In this document: positions 54,119 to 63,272 of the stretch, piece after piece
How positions within the stretch are numbered: position 1 is the stretch's first letter
Layout: each line of letters starts with the position of its first letter
From: Vibrio breoganii
GTDB taxonomy: Bacteria > Pseudomonadota > Gammaproteobacteria > Enterobacterales > Vibrionaceae
Assembly (NCBI RefSeq): GCF_001677275.1
Contig: NZ_CP016178.1
Location: 1 to 64,000 of the forward strand
DNA length: 64,000 nucleotides
Reading direction: 5' to 3'
Translations under genes and position numbers: made by a program
The notes under the pieces: model-generated
What the model saw: only the letters and a program-made list of their open reading frames with translations
What the model was told of the DNA's origin: nothing
The model's database searches: none

Positions 54119-54370
54119 GTCATTCCAGCCTTGAGCTGGAATCTTAGGTGGTTCGGGGCTGGGTATGTGCACTCTAAGATACTGCTGGGCAGGCATTCCA
54201 TCGTCCGCCAGCATGACGGGTTATCGGGTCGAAGTGATGTGGCCTCCAGCAGTCCGTCATTCCAGCCTTGAGCTGGAATCTTAGGTGGCTCGGGATTGGG
54301 TATGTGCGCTCTAAGATACTGCTGGGCTGGCATTCCAGCGTTCGCCAGTATGACGTCTGTTTTTGACGCA
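54119..54370. repeat. Two tandem copies of a REP-like composite
   Basis: Two copies begin at 54119 and 54256, about 137 bp apart. Each has a plus hairpin (GTC head, stem ATTCCAG/CTGGAAT, CT tail) with a shorter loop than the 30-nt family. A longer inverted hairpin follows on the minus strand (starting GTCAT near 54216 and 54354). The layout repeats the plus-minus pairing of the 108-bp array. Confidence 0.8.
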
Positions 54371-54383
54371 GTAGGTGAGTCAA

Positions 54384-56174
54384 TTAAGCCAAGGTCAGCG
54401 CTACAGACCCACTTGGTGACAACTGCAGGTTAATCCTACCTTCACCATTGTGTACCTTCATTTTATAGATCGGGCCCTCTCCTAAGTTATCGAGGAGTGT
54501 ATAGCTACCATCGTCAAGCCTCCACTTAGCTATGAGTTCTCGCGGTATTGTGATGGAATTATTAAAGGTATTTTCATCGTCGAAATTTGCCGCCACAATT
54601 AAAAACTCAACGGATTTCGTAGCTACAGCTGTGCGAGTAAACAAGTAGACACGGTCTCTGCCTTCGGTCAGTTGGTCTTCATTGGCTTGTTGTAGACTAT
54701 CAAAATCTCCAACTAGAGATTTACACTGTAAAGTGAAGTTCATTAGTTTTGAGTAGAAGTCTCGCAACGATTTCTCTTGCTCTGTGAGTTGTCCGCCATC
54801 GAATTTACCATCATTCATCCAGCGTTGGTGGTGGGGTATTCCGATATAGTCAAAGATGGAGGTTCGTGAAGGCTTGCCAAAGCCGGCATCTTCGTTAGCG
54901 GGTTCGCCAACTTCTTGCCCAAAATACAGCATGGTAGGCGCTGAGCTCATTAGGGCACTGACTACCATCGCGGGCTTTGCCAATTCTGCTTTGCCAGCAA
55001 ACTGCGGCGATGCAATTCGCTGTTCGTCGTGGTTTTCAAGAAAATGCAGCATGTGCTGTTCTATATCGAACAATTCTTTTTGTACACTATCGATTGAAGA
55101 TGTCGATTGCTCTCGCCGCATAACCGCTCTGAGGGTGTCATAGAGGCCAACTTTGTCATACAGGTAGTCCATCTTGCCTAGCTCGATATAGTCGCGATAA
55201 AGGCTAGGTTGATAGATTTCTGCCAATAAAAAAGTACCAGGAAATTGCCTTTTGATGCTGGAGTTCATGAAGCTCCAAAATTCAACAGGCACCATCTCTG
55301 CCATATCGTAGCGGAAGCCATCAACGCCAAGGGCCAACCAATAGAGTGCGATATCTCTAAACTTTCTCCACGAATCAGGTACTTGCTTGTCTTGCCAAAA
55401 TTCGTAATGTTTCTGATAGCTTAGGCGTCGGTAGTGACCTGGAAGCTCCTCGAAATCCTTACTGCCGTCAGGGCGGATTCCATAATTTATTTTTACCGTT
55501 TCATACCAATCATTAAAACTAGGCTGAGCAGTGCGTGCGCCATTGCCTGTCCATCTGGCTGGATATTCGCAAAACTCTGGGTGTGAAGTAAAGTGGGGTT
55601 CTTCCCCTAGAGGTTCAAACTCCGCGGGTATATTAGGAATCACGAAGCTTTGCTTTGGAATGTAGTAAAAGTTGTTATCTGGAGCGTATTCAACACTTGC
55701 ATCATCATTTACACCAAAGTCGGTGACGTTTTTGGGGTTATTTAACCCTCTGTACTGGCGCGCTACATGATTGGGGACAATATCAATGATGACTTTTAGA
55801 TTGTGTTTGTGACACCGCTGAATAAGTTGCTTGAACTCAGATAACCCCACTTCGGGATCGTCTGTTAGATCTGGGTTTACAGAGTAATAGTCTTTAACTG
55901 CGTAAGGCGAACCCGCACGCCCCTTGACTACAAGTGGATGATCGTTTTGAACGTTGATATTCGTATAGTCAGCAATAACGGCGTGATGCGGAATTCCCGT
56001 AAACCAAACGTGTGTCATGCCCAATTTTCGGATTTCCGATAACGCTAAATCCGAAAAATCACTGAATTTCCCCAGCCCATTTTCTTCCTTTGTTCCCCAA
56101 GGTACATACGCTGTCTTTTTGTTGCCAAACAATCGTGTAAATACTTGATAAATATTGAGCTTATTGGGTGCCAT
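54384..56174 (-). CDS. GH13 alpha-amylase-family protein
   Basis: This 596-aa protein has a GH13 barrel with IIDIVPNHVARQ, VDGFRYDMAEM (nucleophile Asp), FLLAEIYQ (acid Glu) and LHFLENHDEQR (third Asp), then a C-terminal beta domain. No signal peptide is present, so it probably acts on maltodextrins inside the cell. The gene lies convergent to malM. A perfect parS2 site (54720-54732) falls inside the coding sequence, in the part encoding FTLQCKSL. Confidence 0.88.
   Translation of the reverse strand: MAPNKLNIYQVFTRLFGNKKTAYVPWGTKEENGLGKFSDFSDLALSEIRKLGMTHVWFTGIPHHAVIADYTNINVQNDHPLVVKGRAGSPYAVKDYYSVNPDLTDDPEVGLSEFKQLIQRCHKHNLKVIIDIVPNHVARQYRGLNNPKNVTDFGVNDDASVEYAPDNNFYYIPKQSFVIPNIPAEFEPLGEEPHFTSHPEFCEYPARWTGNGARTAQPSFNDWYETVKINYGIRPDGSKDFEELPGHYRRLSYQKHYEFWQDKQVPDSWRKFRDIALYWLALGVDGFRYDMAEMVPVEFWSFMNSSIKRQFPGTFLLAEIYQPSLYRDYIELGKMDYLYDKVGLYDTLRAVMRREQSTSSIDSVQKELFDIEQHMLHFLENHDEQRIASPQFAGKAELAKPAMVVSALMSSAPTMLYFGQEVGEPANEDAGFGKPSRTSIFDYIGIPHHQRWMNDGKFDGGQLTEQEKSLRDFYSKLMNFTLQCKSLVGDFDSLQQANEDQLTEGRDRVYLFTRTAVATKSVEFLIVAANFDDENTFNNSITIPRELIAKWRLDDGSYTLLDNLGEGPIYKMKVHNGEGRINLQLSPSGSVALTLA
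54720..54732. other. parS2: parS2 centromere site inside the amylase gene
   Basis: TTTACACTGTAAA is a perfect parS2 motif lying within a coding sequence, 51 kb from the origin. Confidence 0.88.
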
Positions 56175-56422
56175 AGCTCTGAATCCGAGATGAAAGATCT
56201 GCGTTATTAAACAATGAAGAATAGCGAGTATTGGTGACTTTGTGATTACAAAGGTTGAATTAAGTATGGTTAAGACTGAGAAAGTGAGATCTTGAACTAT
56301 AATTTAACGGTATCTTAGTGGCTAGGTTGAACATACTAGTCTAATGATACCCGCGCTTGGTATGTCCAAACCATCACAATGATGGAATGACAGACCAAGC
56401 TTTTGTCGCACGGAGATACTGT

Positions 56423-57064
56423 ATGGATACAGTTACTGAGATGATTGCTACCGTCGGCTCGATTTTAGCCTTTATGATTGTGTTTTTAGGTGTTGCGAAA
56501 TGGTTTTCAAGTCGCACAGAACGGGCAGAGAGACGACGACAAGCTGCTGAGCAGCAAGCTCACTTAGCTGAAGCAGAGCGTGTAAGAATTCATAAAGAAA
56601 AGGTCGCTCTTGCTGATAATGGACATCTGGCTAAGCAACTTGAATTAGCTAAAGAAAATGAGCACGTACACCCTAAAGAGGCTGTGTATTGGTATGAAAA
56701 AGCCGCTTTGCAAGATAGCAGAGATGGTATAGAAGGCTTTGTGAGGGTGTGTGAGGCATCTGCGGATGATGTTGTTCCTCAAGATAAGTATCGTTACTGG
56801 AGAAACGCTCTCGATGCATTGAATGGTGATGAGCAAGCCGAGTATGAGCAGGGTATCGCTCTGTTCGAAGGATTCGGTATTCGTAGTAATATGGATAAAG
56901 GGATTCAGCTTATTGAGCACGCAGCAAACAGGCGTTGTGTTAGAGCGCAGATGTTTTTGGCTGATTGGTATAAATCGCCGGAAAACCCGTTAGCTGATGC
57001 AGAAAAAGCCAAGATGTGGAGAAGCATGTCTGAACACGTTGATTTCAACGAGCACTCTAAATAG
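56423..57064 (+). CDS. Membrane-anchored Sel1-like repeat protein
   Basis: The 213-aa product from ATG 56423 (GGAGA eight bases upstream) has one N-terminal membrane helix (IATVGSILAFMIVFLGVAKWF) and a charged coiled coil (about 30-80, ERAERRRQAAEQQAHLAEAERVRIHKEK). Sel1/TPR-type helical repeats follow (PKEAVYWYEKAALQDSRDGIEG and GFGIRSNMDKGIQLIEHAANRRCVRAQMFLADWY). Such repeats bind partner proteins. It lies 31 bp before yjbE on the same strand, so it may belong to that transcript. The function is unknown. Confidence 0.8.
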   Translation: MDTVTEMIATVGSILAFMIVFLGVAKWFSSRTERAERRRQAAEQQAHLAEAERVRIHKEKVALADNGHLAKQLELAKENEHVHPKEAVYWYEKAALQDSRDGIEGFVRVCEASADDVVPQDKYRYWRNALDALNGDEQAEYEQGIALFEGFGIRSNMDKGIQLIEHAANRRCVRAQMFLADWYKSPENPLADAEKAKMWRSMSEHVDFNEHSK

Positions 57065-57095
57065 AGTGCGCCTGCTCAAATATAAGGTAGGTACT

Positions 57096-57386
57096 GTGAA
57101 GAGTTTTTTAGCACTATTGCTGGTGAGCTTTGCAAGTTTATCTTTTGCCGCTGAAGAGGTGGCAACGGGCACCGAAGGTGCGAGCACTTCAACTGGAGCC
57201 GCAACCTCTGCGTCAACAACGGGTGCCACTACTGGAGGGGTTGCTGCAGGGACTGCCGCCACAACTCTCGCCTCGGGCACGGTTATAGGGGCCGTTGTGG
57301 CTGTGAGTGCTGTTGTTATTGTTGCAGGTGTAGCGATAGCCGATGCCGGAGATGATTCTCCTTCCACAACGGTTCAAAATCGGTAA
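57096..57386 (+). CDS. yjbE: YjbE-like small secreted protein
   Basis: This 96-aa protein starts at GTG behind AAGGTAGGT. It has a signal peptide (KSFLALLLVSFASLSFAAEE) and a mature part of almost only Ala, Thr, Gly, Ser and Val, with a hydrophobic stretch GTVIGAVVAVSAVVIVAGVAIA. It ends in an acidic tail. E. coli YjbE, the first gene of the yjbEFGH exopolysaccharide operon, has the same size and composition. Its place before yjbF supports the call. The exact role is unknown. Confidence 0.8.
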   Translation: MKSFLALLLVSFASLSFAAEEVATGTEGASTSTGAATSASTTGATTGGVAAGTAATTLASGTVIGAVVAVSAVVIVAGVAIADAGDDSPSTTVQNR

Positions 57387-57405
57387 CGCCTAAAAAATCA
57401 TATGA

Positions 57406-57436
57406 ACCACTTCCAGCCAGGAAGTGGTTTTTTTTT
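57406..57436 (+). terminator. Terminator between yjbE and yjbF
   Basis: ACCACTTCC and GGAAGTGGT form a perfect 9-bp stem with a 5-nt loop and eight T. It lies inside the yjb cluster and would make the first gene more abundant than the rest. Confidence 0.93.
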
Positions 57437-57489
57437 GTCTGTAATCTATTGTTAATGAGAATTTCTTTGGACTTTGCAGGGATGGCAAG

Positions 57490-58140
57490 ATGACACAAAG
57501 GATATTACTGCTCTTTATCCTATCTTCATCAATCGTAGGGTGTTCGCAGAAATTTCAAGATGTAGGAGTGACAGTTGAGCAGTCGGTATGGGGTGCTGAG
57601 GATGTTGTTGTTGCTGATGAGCGATTACAAAAACTGCCATATGCCAGCCTTTATGCGCGTGTTGATCAAGGCCCTCAGATACACATGGTATTGGCTTATG
57701 CTGATACCCTCTCGGGTCAGTCTTCTGCTGCATTGAAATGGGTAGCTCAAGATAGGGCTATGATTGTCACAGAAGGTGGGCGAATCATAAAGACTTTGGC
57801 TATGCCCGTTAACAATTTAGCGGAGGCCACTACACAGCAATATCCTTTTGGGTCAGATACTCCAGTCTCATGGCAAGCAACATACGATTGGCAACCTGGT
57901 TATCGCTATGGTTATCAGGCCACAATTACTCGGAGGCTAATAGGGTCTGAAAGCGTTGATACCCCCCTACAACAATTCACAACGAATCATTACATCGAGA
58001 CAGTGTATTTCCAAGTTCTTGATACAGGTTTTGAAAATCATTTTTGGGTAGATAGTGATGGGAGGGTGATTAAAACCATTCAACATATAGGCCCAGACAT
58101 GAGCCGTATTGAGCTCTTGTTAATCCGCGACTTTGGCTAA
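57490..58140 (+). CDS. yjbF: YjbF/GfcB-like lipoprotein
   Basis: The 216-aa product has a lipoprotein signal (RILLLFILSSSIVGC, lipobox IVGC) and the YjbF/GfcB domain (LPYASLYARVDQGPQIHMVLAYAD, WVAQDRAMIVTEGGRIIKTLAM). Members are outer-membrane lipoproteins of the group 4 capsule (gfc) and yjb exopolysaccharide operons. It begins 53 bp after the terminator and is followed by yjbG after 17 bp. Confidence 0.88.
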   Translation: MTQRILLLFILSSSIVGCSQKFQDVGVTVEQSVWGAEDVVVADERLQKLPYASLYARVDQGPQIHMVLAYADTLSGQSSAALKWVAQDRAMIVTEGGRIIKTLAMPVNNLAEATTQQYPFGSDTPVSWQATYDWQPGYRYGYQATITRRLIGSESVDTPLQQFTTNHYIETVYFQVLDTGFENHFWVDSDGRVIKTIQHIGPDMSRIELLLIRDFG

Positions 58141-58157
58141 TGGTCTGAAAGTGACCA

Positions 58158-58937
58158 ATGATTAGCCCTCGTTCGATAGCATCCATTTATGTGGTCTTTT
58201 TATCGATGCTTTGTATCGGTAAGGCTCTGGCTGCGCCGATAACCGTAGAATTGCCTAATCAAGGGACAGAGCTTTATTACTCTGAGGCTGTGCGGTTAAG
58301 TCAAGTGCTGATAGATGCGCAAAGGGTTGAGCCTGAAAGGTTTGTGTTGGCAAATCACTTTGCTCTATTAGACAATAAATCGGACATGACTGCCGAGAAA
58401 AAAGATATCTTCGGTCAGCTTGAGCAGCGAGCCAGTAAGCCCAACCACGAGAGTTTAAATCAATCCTCCCGAGCGATTTTAGATCAGCTTAAGCAGTTTA
58501 CTTATCTTAGACGGTTGCCGTACAGGCTTGATGCTGACTGGGCTCGCAGCCAAATATCAACTGACCCTGTATTAGCCTTTCAAAATGAAAATGCAGGGCT
58601 TCGTTTTCGGCTATTACAATCAAAAAGACCCACACAAATTCGTTTGATGGGAGCCATAGAAAAACCCACCCTAGTGCCATTTAAGCCTCACTGGAAGCTG
58701 TCAGACTATATAGAAAATCATCATGTAAACCTGCTATCGGGAGCTCAGAAAAGCCTCGCTTTTGTTATACAGCCAGATGGCGAGATGACACAACTGCCTT
58801 ATGGCTGGTGGAACGGAAAAGAGGTCTACTTTGCCCCAGGTGCGACAATTTTTATTGGTCTAAGGAGCCTTGCTTGGGAAAACGAGGAGCTCAACCTTCA
58901 GATAGTCGAATTGCTCACTCATAAGGTGGGGCTATGA
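58158..58937 (+). CDS. yjbG: YjbG/GfcC-like periplasmic protein
   Basis: The 259-aa product has a signal peptide (IASIYVVFLSMLCIGKALA) and the GfcC capsule-biosynthesis fold, with two SLBB-like beta-grasp parts. One includes AAPITVELPNQGTELYYSEAVRLSQVL; the other includes KLSDYIENHHVNLLSGAQKSLAFVIQPDGEM. It is a soluble periplasmic partner in polysaccharide secretion. Its stop overlaps the yjbH start by 4 bp, indicating coupled translation. Confidence 0.88.
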   Translation: MISPRSIASIYVVFLSMLCIGKALAAPITVELPNQGTELYYSEAVRLSQVLIDAQRVEPERFVLANHFALLDNKSDMTAEKKDIFGQLEQRASKPNHESLNQSSRAILDQLKQFTYLRRLPYRLDADWARSQISTDPVLAFQNENAGLRFRLLQSKRPTQIRLMGAIEKPTLVPFKPHWKLSDYIENHHVNLLSGAQKSLAFVIQPDGEMTQLPYGWWNGKEVYFAPGATIFIGLRSLAWENEELNLQIVELLTHKVGL

Positions 58938-61117
58938 GGTTGCAGTATGGCGTCGTTATTGGACTGACATTGTTGGGTTTTATAAGCAGCGAGAGCTTGG
59001 CCGACGATCTCTTTTATAGCGCGCAAGCAACCCCTTCCCAATCTGACTTTGGTGGCGTTGGCCTAATGCAAATGCCTACAGGCAGAATGGCGAGAGAGGG
59101 AGAATTTAGCCTAAACGGCACTTGGAATAACGAATACCATTTCTACAGCATTAGCTTACAGGTGCTCCCGTGGCTGGAGACCACGGTTCGCTACACGCTA
59201 GTTCAAGATTTGCTCTACAGTGGAGATCCCGAGTTTAGTGGCGATAACGAACTGGCCGATAAGGCGATTGATTTTAAGATCCGCTTATTGCAAGAGAGTC
59301 GTTATATTCCTGAGCTATCCATTGGCTTCAGAGACTTTGGTGGTACGGGGTTATTTGATGGGGAGTTTATTGCGGCCAGCAAGCGCTTTGGTCCTTTTGA
59401 TGCAACGGTCGGCATTGCATGGGGGTATTTAGGTCAGAGTGGCAACATCTCTAACCCTATGTGCTCAGTGGCGGATCGATTTTGTGAAAGGGCGAATGAT
59501 TATAGTGGCAACGGTGGTCAGTTTGATGTGGACCGATGGTTTTCTGGGCCTGCTTCAATTTATGCGGGATTAGAATATCAGACACCCTATGAACCGCTCT
59601 CGTTTAAGGTTGAATACGATACCAATGATTATTCACAAGATGCCCCAGTAGTAAGAGGCACTGCCGATATGACTCAGCATATTCCTGTTAACTTTGGAAT
59701 GGTATATCGCGTGGATGATTGGGCGCAAATTCGAGTCAGTTATGAGCGAGGCGATACGCTGGCGTTAGGTGTCACCTTATCCACTAATTTTAATGATCTA
59801 TACGCCACCTGGGTTGATGAGCGTCCACCGCATCTTGCTCAACAAAGAGACTCCTCTTCTACTACCGATTATGAAAAATTGTCCCAAGAGCTCTATGATG
59901 TAGCGGGATATAAGGTGCACAGCATCAGGCAGGACGAGCAGCGAATACTCATTTCTGCAGAGCAAGAAAAATACCGAGATAGAGACCTAGCCCGAAATAG
60001 GGCTGCAGTCATTACGCTCAACCATACGCCCCCTTCTGTAAATACCATATCTATTGTCGAAACCAATAAAGCTCTATTATTGACCGAGACGGATATTGAT
60101 AGTCAGACTTTCGTGGCGGCACATGAACAGCAGTATCTCGATGTTAACTATGATGATGCGGTCTCTGTGAGCAATGTCGATGAGGTTGATTCTAGCCCGC
60201 AGTATGAAGACTTCGAACGATTCGATTATGCATTTTCACCGCAGCTTATACAGTCTTTTGGTTCTGCGGAGAGCTTCTACCTGTACAGTATTGGTATTAA
60301 TGCAGATGCCGGATATTGGCTCACCTCTAATTTGCAGATGAGTGGCTCGCTGTATCTCAACCTATTCGATAACTACGACAAGTTTAATTACATAGCACCG
60401 CCAGATGGTACTGACGTGCCTAGGGTACGAACCCTATTTAGGGCATATGTGGATGAGAATCGTCTACGCATGAAGAATCTCCAGCTCACTTGGTTTGAAG
60501 ATTTTGGCTCAAACTGGTACACGCAATTGTATGGCGGGTATTTAGAAATGATGTTTGCAGGAGTGGGCGGAGAGGTCTTGTACCGCCCCTTAAACAGCAG
60601 CTGGGCGTTTGGTGTTGATGTGAATCTCATTTATCAACGCGACCCTGAATCATGGTTTGGGGTGTTTGATAGTCCTACTCAATATAGTGAGGTAGATCAG
60701 CGCTACTACAACGTTATCGTTCAAGGTACTACAGGATTTGTGACTGCTTACTATGCCCCTAAGTGGTCTTTGCTGGACGATACCTTGTTTAAGGTCGGAG
60801 TTGGTGAATTTTTAGCGGGTGACTACGGTGCGCGCTTTGATTTCTCCAAGCAATTTGACTCGGGTGTGATTGCAGGGGTTTTTGCAAGCATCTCTGATTT
60901 AACACCAGAAGAATATGGTGAGGGTAGTTTTACTAAGGGATTTTACGTATCTATTCCCTTTGATGTAATGACAGTGAAGCCTAGCCAAAACAGAGCCAAC
61001 TTTAATTGGCAACCCATCACTCGAGATGGCGGACAGATGCTAATGCGTAAATATCAATTATTTGAGGTGACGGACGCAAGAAATCCTTGGTATCAAAGAC
61101 CTCCTGCGAATCGTTAG
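58934..61117 (+). CDS. yjbH: YjbH/GfcD-like outer-membrane protein
   Basis: This 727-aa predicted outer-membrane beta-barrel has a signal peptide (VVIGLTLLGFISSESLA) and the YjbH start FGGVGLMQMPTGRMAREGEFSLNGTWNNEYHFYS. Many alternating strands follow to the C-terminus. YjbH-type proteins are thought to carry the polysaccharide across the outer membrane. It ends 4 bp from the stop of a second YjbH-like gene on the opposite strand. Confidence 0.88.
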   Translation: MRLQYGVVIGLTLLGFISSESLADDLFYSAQATPSQSDFGGVGLMQMPTGRMAREGEFSLNGTWNNEYHFYSISLQVLPWLETTVRYTLVQDLLYSGDPEFSGDNELADKAIDFKIRLLQESRYIPELSIGFRDFGGTGLFDGEFIAASKRFGPFDATVGIAWGYLGQSGNISNPMCSVADRFCERANDYSGNGGQFDVDRWFSGPASIYAGLEYQTPYEPLSFKVEYDTNDYSQDAPVVRGTADMTQHIPVNFGMVYRVDDWAQIRVSYERGDTLALGVTLSTNFNDLYATWVDERPPHLAQQRDSSSTTDYEKLSQELYDVAGYKVHSIRQDEQRILISAEQEKYRDRDLARNRAAVITLNHTPPSVNTISIVETNKALLLTETDIDSQTFVAAHEQQYLDVNYDDAVSVSNVDEVDSSPQYEDFERFDYAFSPQLIQSFGSAESFYLYSIGINADAGYWLTSNLQMSGSLYLNLFDNYDKFNYIAPPDGTDVPRVRTLFRAYVDENRLRMKNLQLTWFEDFGSNWYTQLYGGYLEMMFAGVGGEVLYRPLNSSWAFGVDVNLIYQRDPESWFGVFDSPTQYSEVDQRYYNVIVQGTTGFVTAYYAPKWSLLDDTLFKVGVGEFLAGDYGARFDFSKQFDSGVIAGVFASISDLTPEEYGEGSFTKGFYVSIPFDVMTVKPSQNRANFNWQPITRDGGQMLMRKYQLFEVTDARNPWYQRPPANR

Positions 61118-61121
61118 CTTA

Positions 61122-63188
61122 TTACTCGTATACCACTTCATCTAGGTAACGCAGATAAGCGTTTCTTAGACGGATTGGGTTGTTTTCAAAGTAATTCGGG
61201 TTGAGCCTTGCTCTGTTGAAGTACTGTCTGTCGAGGTTGTGGTAATTATTCGCTGTTTTGCCTAGCCCAGTGTTTAGCTGGTTATGGCTCTCGCCAACTC
61301 GAGTTTGTACGCTAAAGTTCCATTCGCTAACACCGCGCACGGTCAGATAATCTGGTTTCATACCGCGCCAGAAGGTAAGAGGAATCGATACATTCAAGGT
61401 GACAAATTGTTCGCTTTCACTGTTTAAATAAGAAGCGTCTAGGCGTGTGTCACCAAGCCAATGGCTAGACGTGGCTTTCACCCCTTGGTCGCCACCCCAA
61501 AACTCACCCCCTTGCACCTGCATTTGCCAGTTCCACTGTGCAACGGAGAGTCGATAGTGAGCAAGAAGCGGGGTTCGATCTTCAGTATCAATGCTGTCTT
61601 TAGCGGTGAAATAGCCCGCCTCAAAGCCTAGATTATGCATACCGCTGGTGCTGTACCACTGGGTTTCATTTTGCCCGCCATAGTAATCGCTCCTGATTAG
61701 ACCAGCGCTAAATAGCGTCATGGTGTTAGCAGGTAGACGAAATGCTTGATGCACTAAGGCGCGATCAATTTCGCTTTCCAAAGCATCAGATTCATAGTAC
61801 CCATCATCGTAATCATCACTATTGGCGATAGGTAGGATATGACGAACATCAACAGCAGCGCCTTTCCATAGCGGAGTATAAAGATTGGTACCTAGTCCAA
61901 TGGAATAATCAAAGAAGCCGTATTCGGTTGCAACGGCATAGTTCATTACAGGCGAGAAGATAATTTCGCTGTAGCCAAAGCCGTCGTTGACGGTTTCATA
62001 GCGCCATTGTGTTTGGTCTAATTTTGCAGTTAAGTCCTGATTAGAGAACTGCATCTGCTCACATTCAGCGCCACTTTTCAAAAAGTCGCGATAGCAGTTC
62101 AGCTCTGTATTGATAGAGAGCATTGGAACTTTATTCTGCAAAAGCACTAGCTCTACTTTTTGAGCCTTGCTTGAGCCTCTAGGTAAGTCAGCAAATAATC
62201 CTTCACCTGAGTTTGCAGAGATGATACCTAGGGCCACACCCGCGCCATCCATGGTGTTGTGCTGATAGCGTTTGCTTTCTAGTGCAATAACTAAGGTATC
62301 TAGGTTCGCACCAACACGGATGTTCACGAACCCTTCTTGCTCGAGTTTGCCGATAAGCTGAGTTAGGCTGCTGGCATCACCCTTAGCGAGCTGAGTTTCA
62401 ACCTGTGTTTGTGAATCAGGCTTAACATCTGAGTACTTGTTACGGGTGAAGGTATCACCAAAGAAGGGCACTGAGGCACTTACGCCCCATAGGGTTTGGT
62501 CTTGGTTTTCGTGGCCGGAGTAAAGCTGATATTGAGCGGCCAGTTGTGCCCCGTAAGGCAGCATATCTCGTGGCGTCATTAAGCGAACAGCAGCGTTAAA
62601 TTCCTGCGCGTCGTACTCACCAGCCAGTTGAACAAAATCAAACGGCTGCCATTCTGCACCAGCAAAAGGTCCATCGAGCACACCTAAGCTGAGATCCGAC
62701 TGACCGTAACCACCACTGAGGCGCAAGTTAAACGACTCTATCTCGGTATCGGCAACCACAAAATACGCATCGAAGTTACTTGCAGCGCCACCAATATCTT
62801 GTGCACCAAAGGCAAGGTTAAAGCCAGTAAGGTCTTCGAGATACGGAAGCTGAAATTTAGCGGTAGCAGAGAGATCTCTAATGCCACAACCTTCTGTAAA
62901 ACAATTCGAGTTGTAGTCTGTTGTAACGATGCGCCCACCCACTTCAAGATGCGGGAATACACCAGCATTGACATACCAGTTGTCTAATTCGGCGATGCTT
63001 CCGCGATAGGGCACGCCTTGGCTAAATAAGGCGCTTCCTCGCCCTGCTTCTATGGTTTGCGCATTGGGTGTAAAAATAAGCCCGCTGAAGCCTTGTTGAG
63101 AAGGCAAGATATCAACTTGAGCGAGAACAGGGTAACTAAATCCAGTTACCAGAGAGAGAGCAAGGGTGCGAGAGGCAGTCGTGCGCAT
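61122..63188 (-). CDS. Second YjbH-domain outer-membrane protein
   Basis: The 688-aa product has a signal peptide (RTLALSLVTGFSYPVLAQ) followed by QQGFSGLIFTPNAQTIEAGRGSALFSQGVPY and VFPHLEVGGRIVTTDYN, the same YjbH plan as its neighbour. A C-terminal domain includes SLPLTFWRGMKPDYLTVRGVSEWNFSV-like strands (written here as read around residue 640). I chose the ATG at 63188 over 63200, because the latter would place AGGA directly against the start codon. The sequence has diverged from yjbH, so this is an old paralogue with perhaps a different substrate. Confidence 0.85.
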   Translation of the reverse strand: MRTTASRTLALSLVTGFSYPVLAQVDILPSQQGFSGLIFTPNAQTIEAGRGSALFSQGVPYRGSIAELDNWYVNAGVFPHLEVGGRIVTTDYNSNCFTEGCGIRDLSATAKFQLPYLEDLTGFNLAFGAQDIGGAASNFDAYFVVADTEIESFNLRLSGGYGQSDLSLGVLDGPFAGAEWQPFDFVQLAGEYDAQEFNAAVRLMTPRDMLPYGAQLAAQYQLYSGHENQDQTLWGVSASVPFFGDTFTRNKYSDVKPDSQTQVETQLAKGDASSLTQLIGKLEQEGFVNIRVGANLDTLVIALESKRYQHNTMDGAGVALGIISANSGEGLFADLPRGSSKAQKVELVLLQNKVPMLSINTELNCYRDFLKSGAECEQMQFSNQDLTAKLDQTQWRYETVNDGFGYSEIIFSPVMNYAVATEYGFFDYSIGLGTNLYTPLWKGAAVDVRHILPIANSDDYDDGYYESDALESEIDRALVHQAFRLPANTMTLFSAGLIRSDYYGGQNETQWYSTSGMHNLGFEAGYFTAKDSIDTEDRTPLLAHYRLSVAQWNWQMQVQGGEFWGGDQGVKATSSHWLGDTRLDASYLNSESEQFVTLNVSIPLTFWRGMKPDYLTVRGVSEWNFSVQTRVGESHNQLNTGLGKTANNYHNLDRQYFNRARLNPNYFENNPIRLRNAYLRYLDEVVYE

Positions 63189-63229
63189 AGGAACATCCAT
63201 ATCCTAGGGGGTAGATATTGTCGAGCTGT

Positions 63230-63260
63230 AAAAATTGACGCCTCTATCAAAGAGGCGTCA
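63230..63260 (-). terminator. Terminator of the edge gene
   Basis: On the minus strand TGACGCCTCT and AGAGGCGTCA form a perfect 10-bp stem with a 5-nt loop, followed by a short T-run. It lies between the partial gene and the second YjbH-like gene. Confidence 0.88.
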
Positions 63261-63272
63261 TTGGGCAGTTGT

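Noticed and set aside
54046-54383. Minus-strand frames with repeated peptide segments
   Set aside because: They read through the 137-bp hairpin repeats and have no start context.
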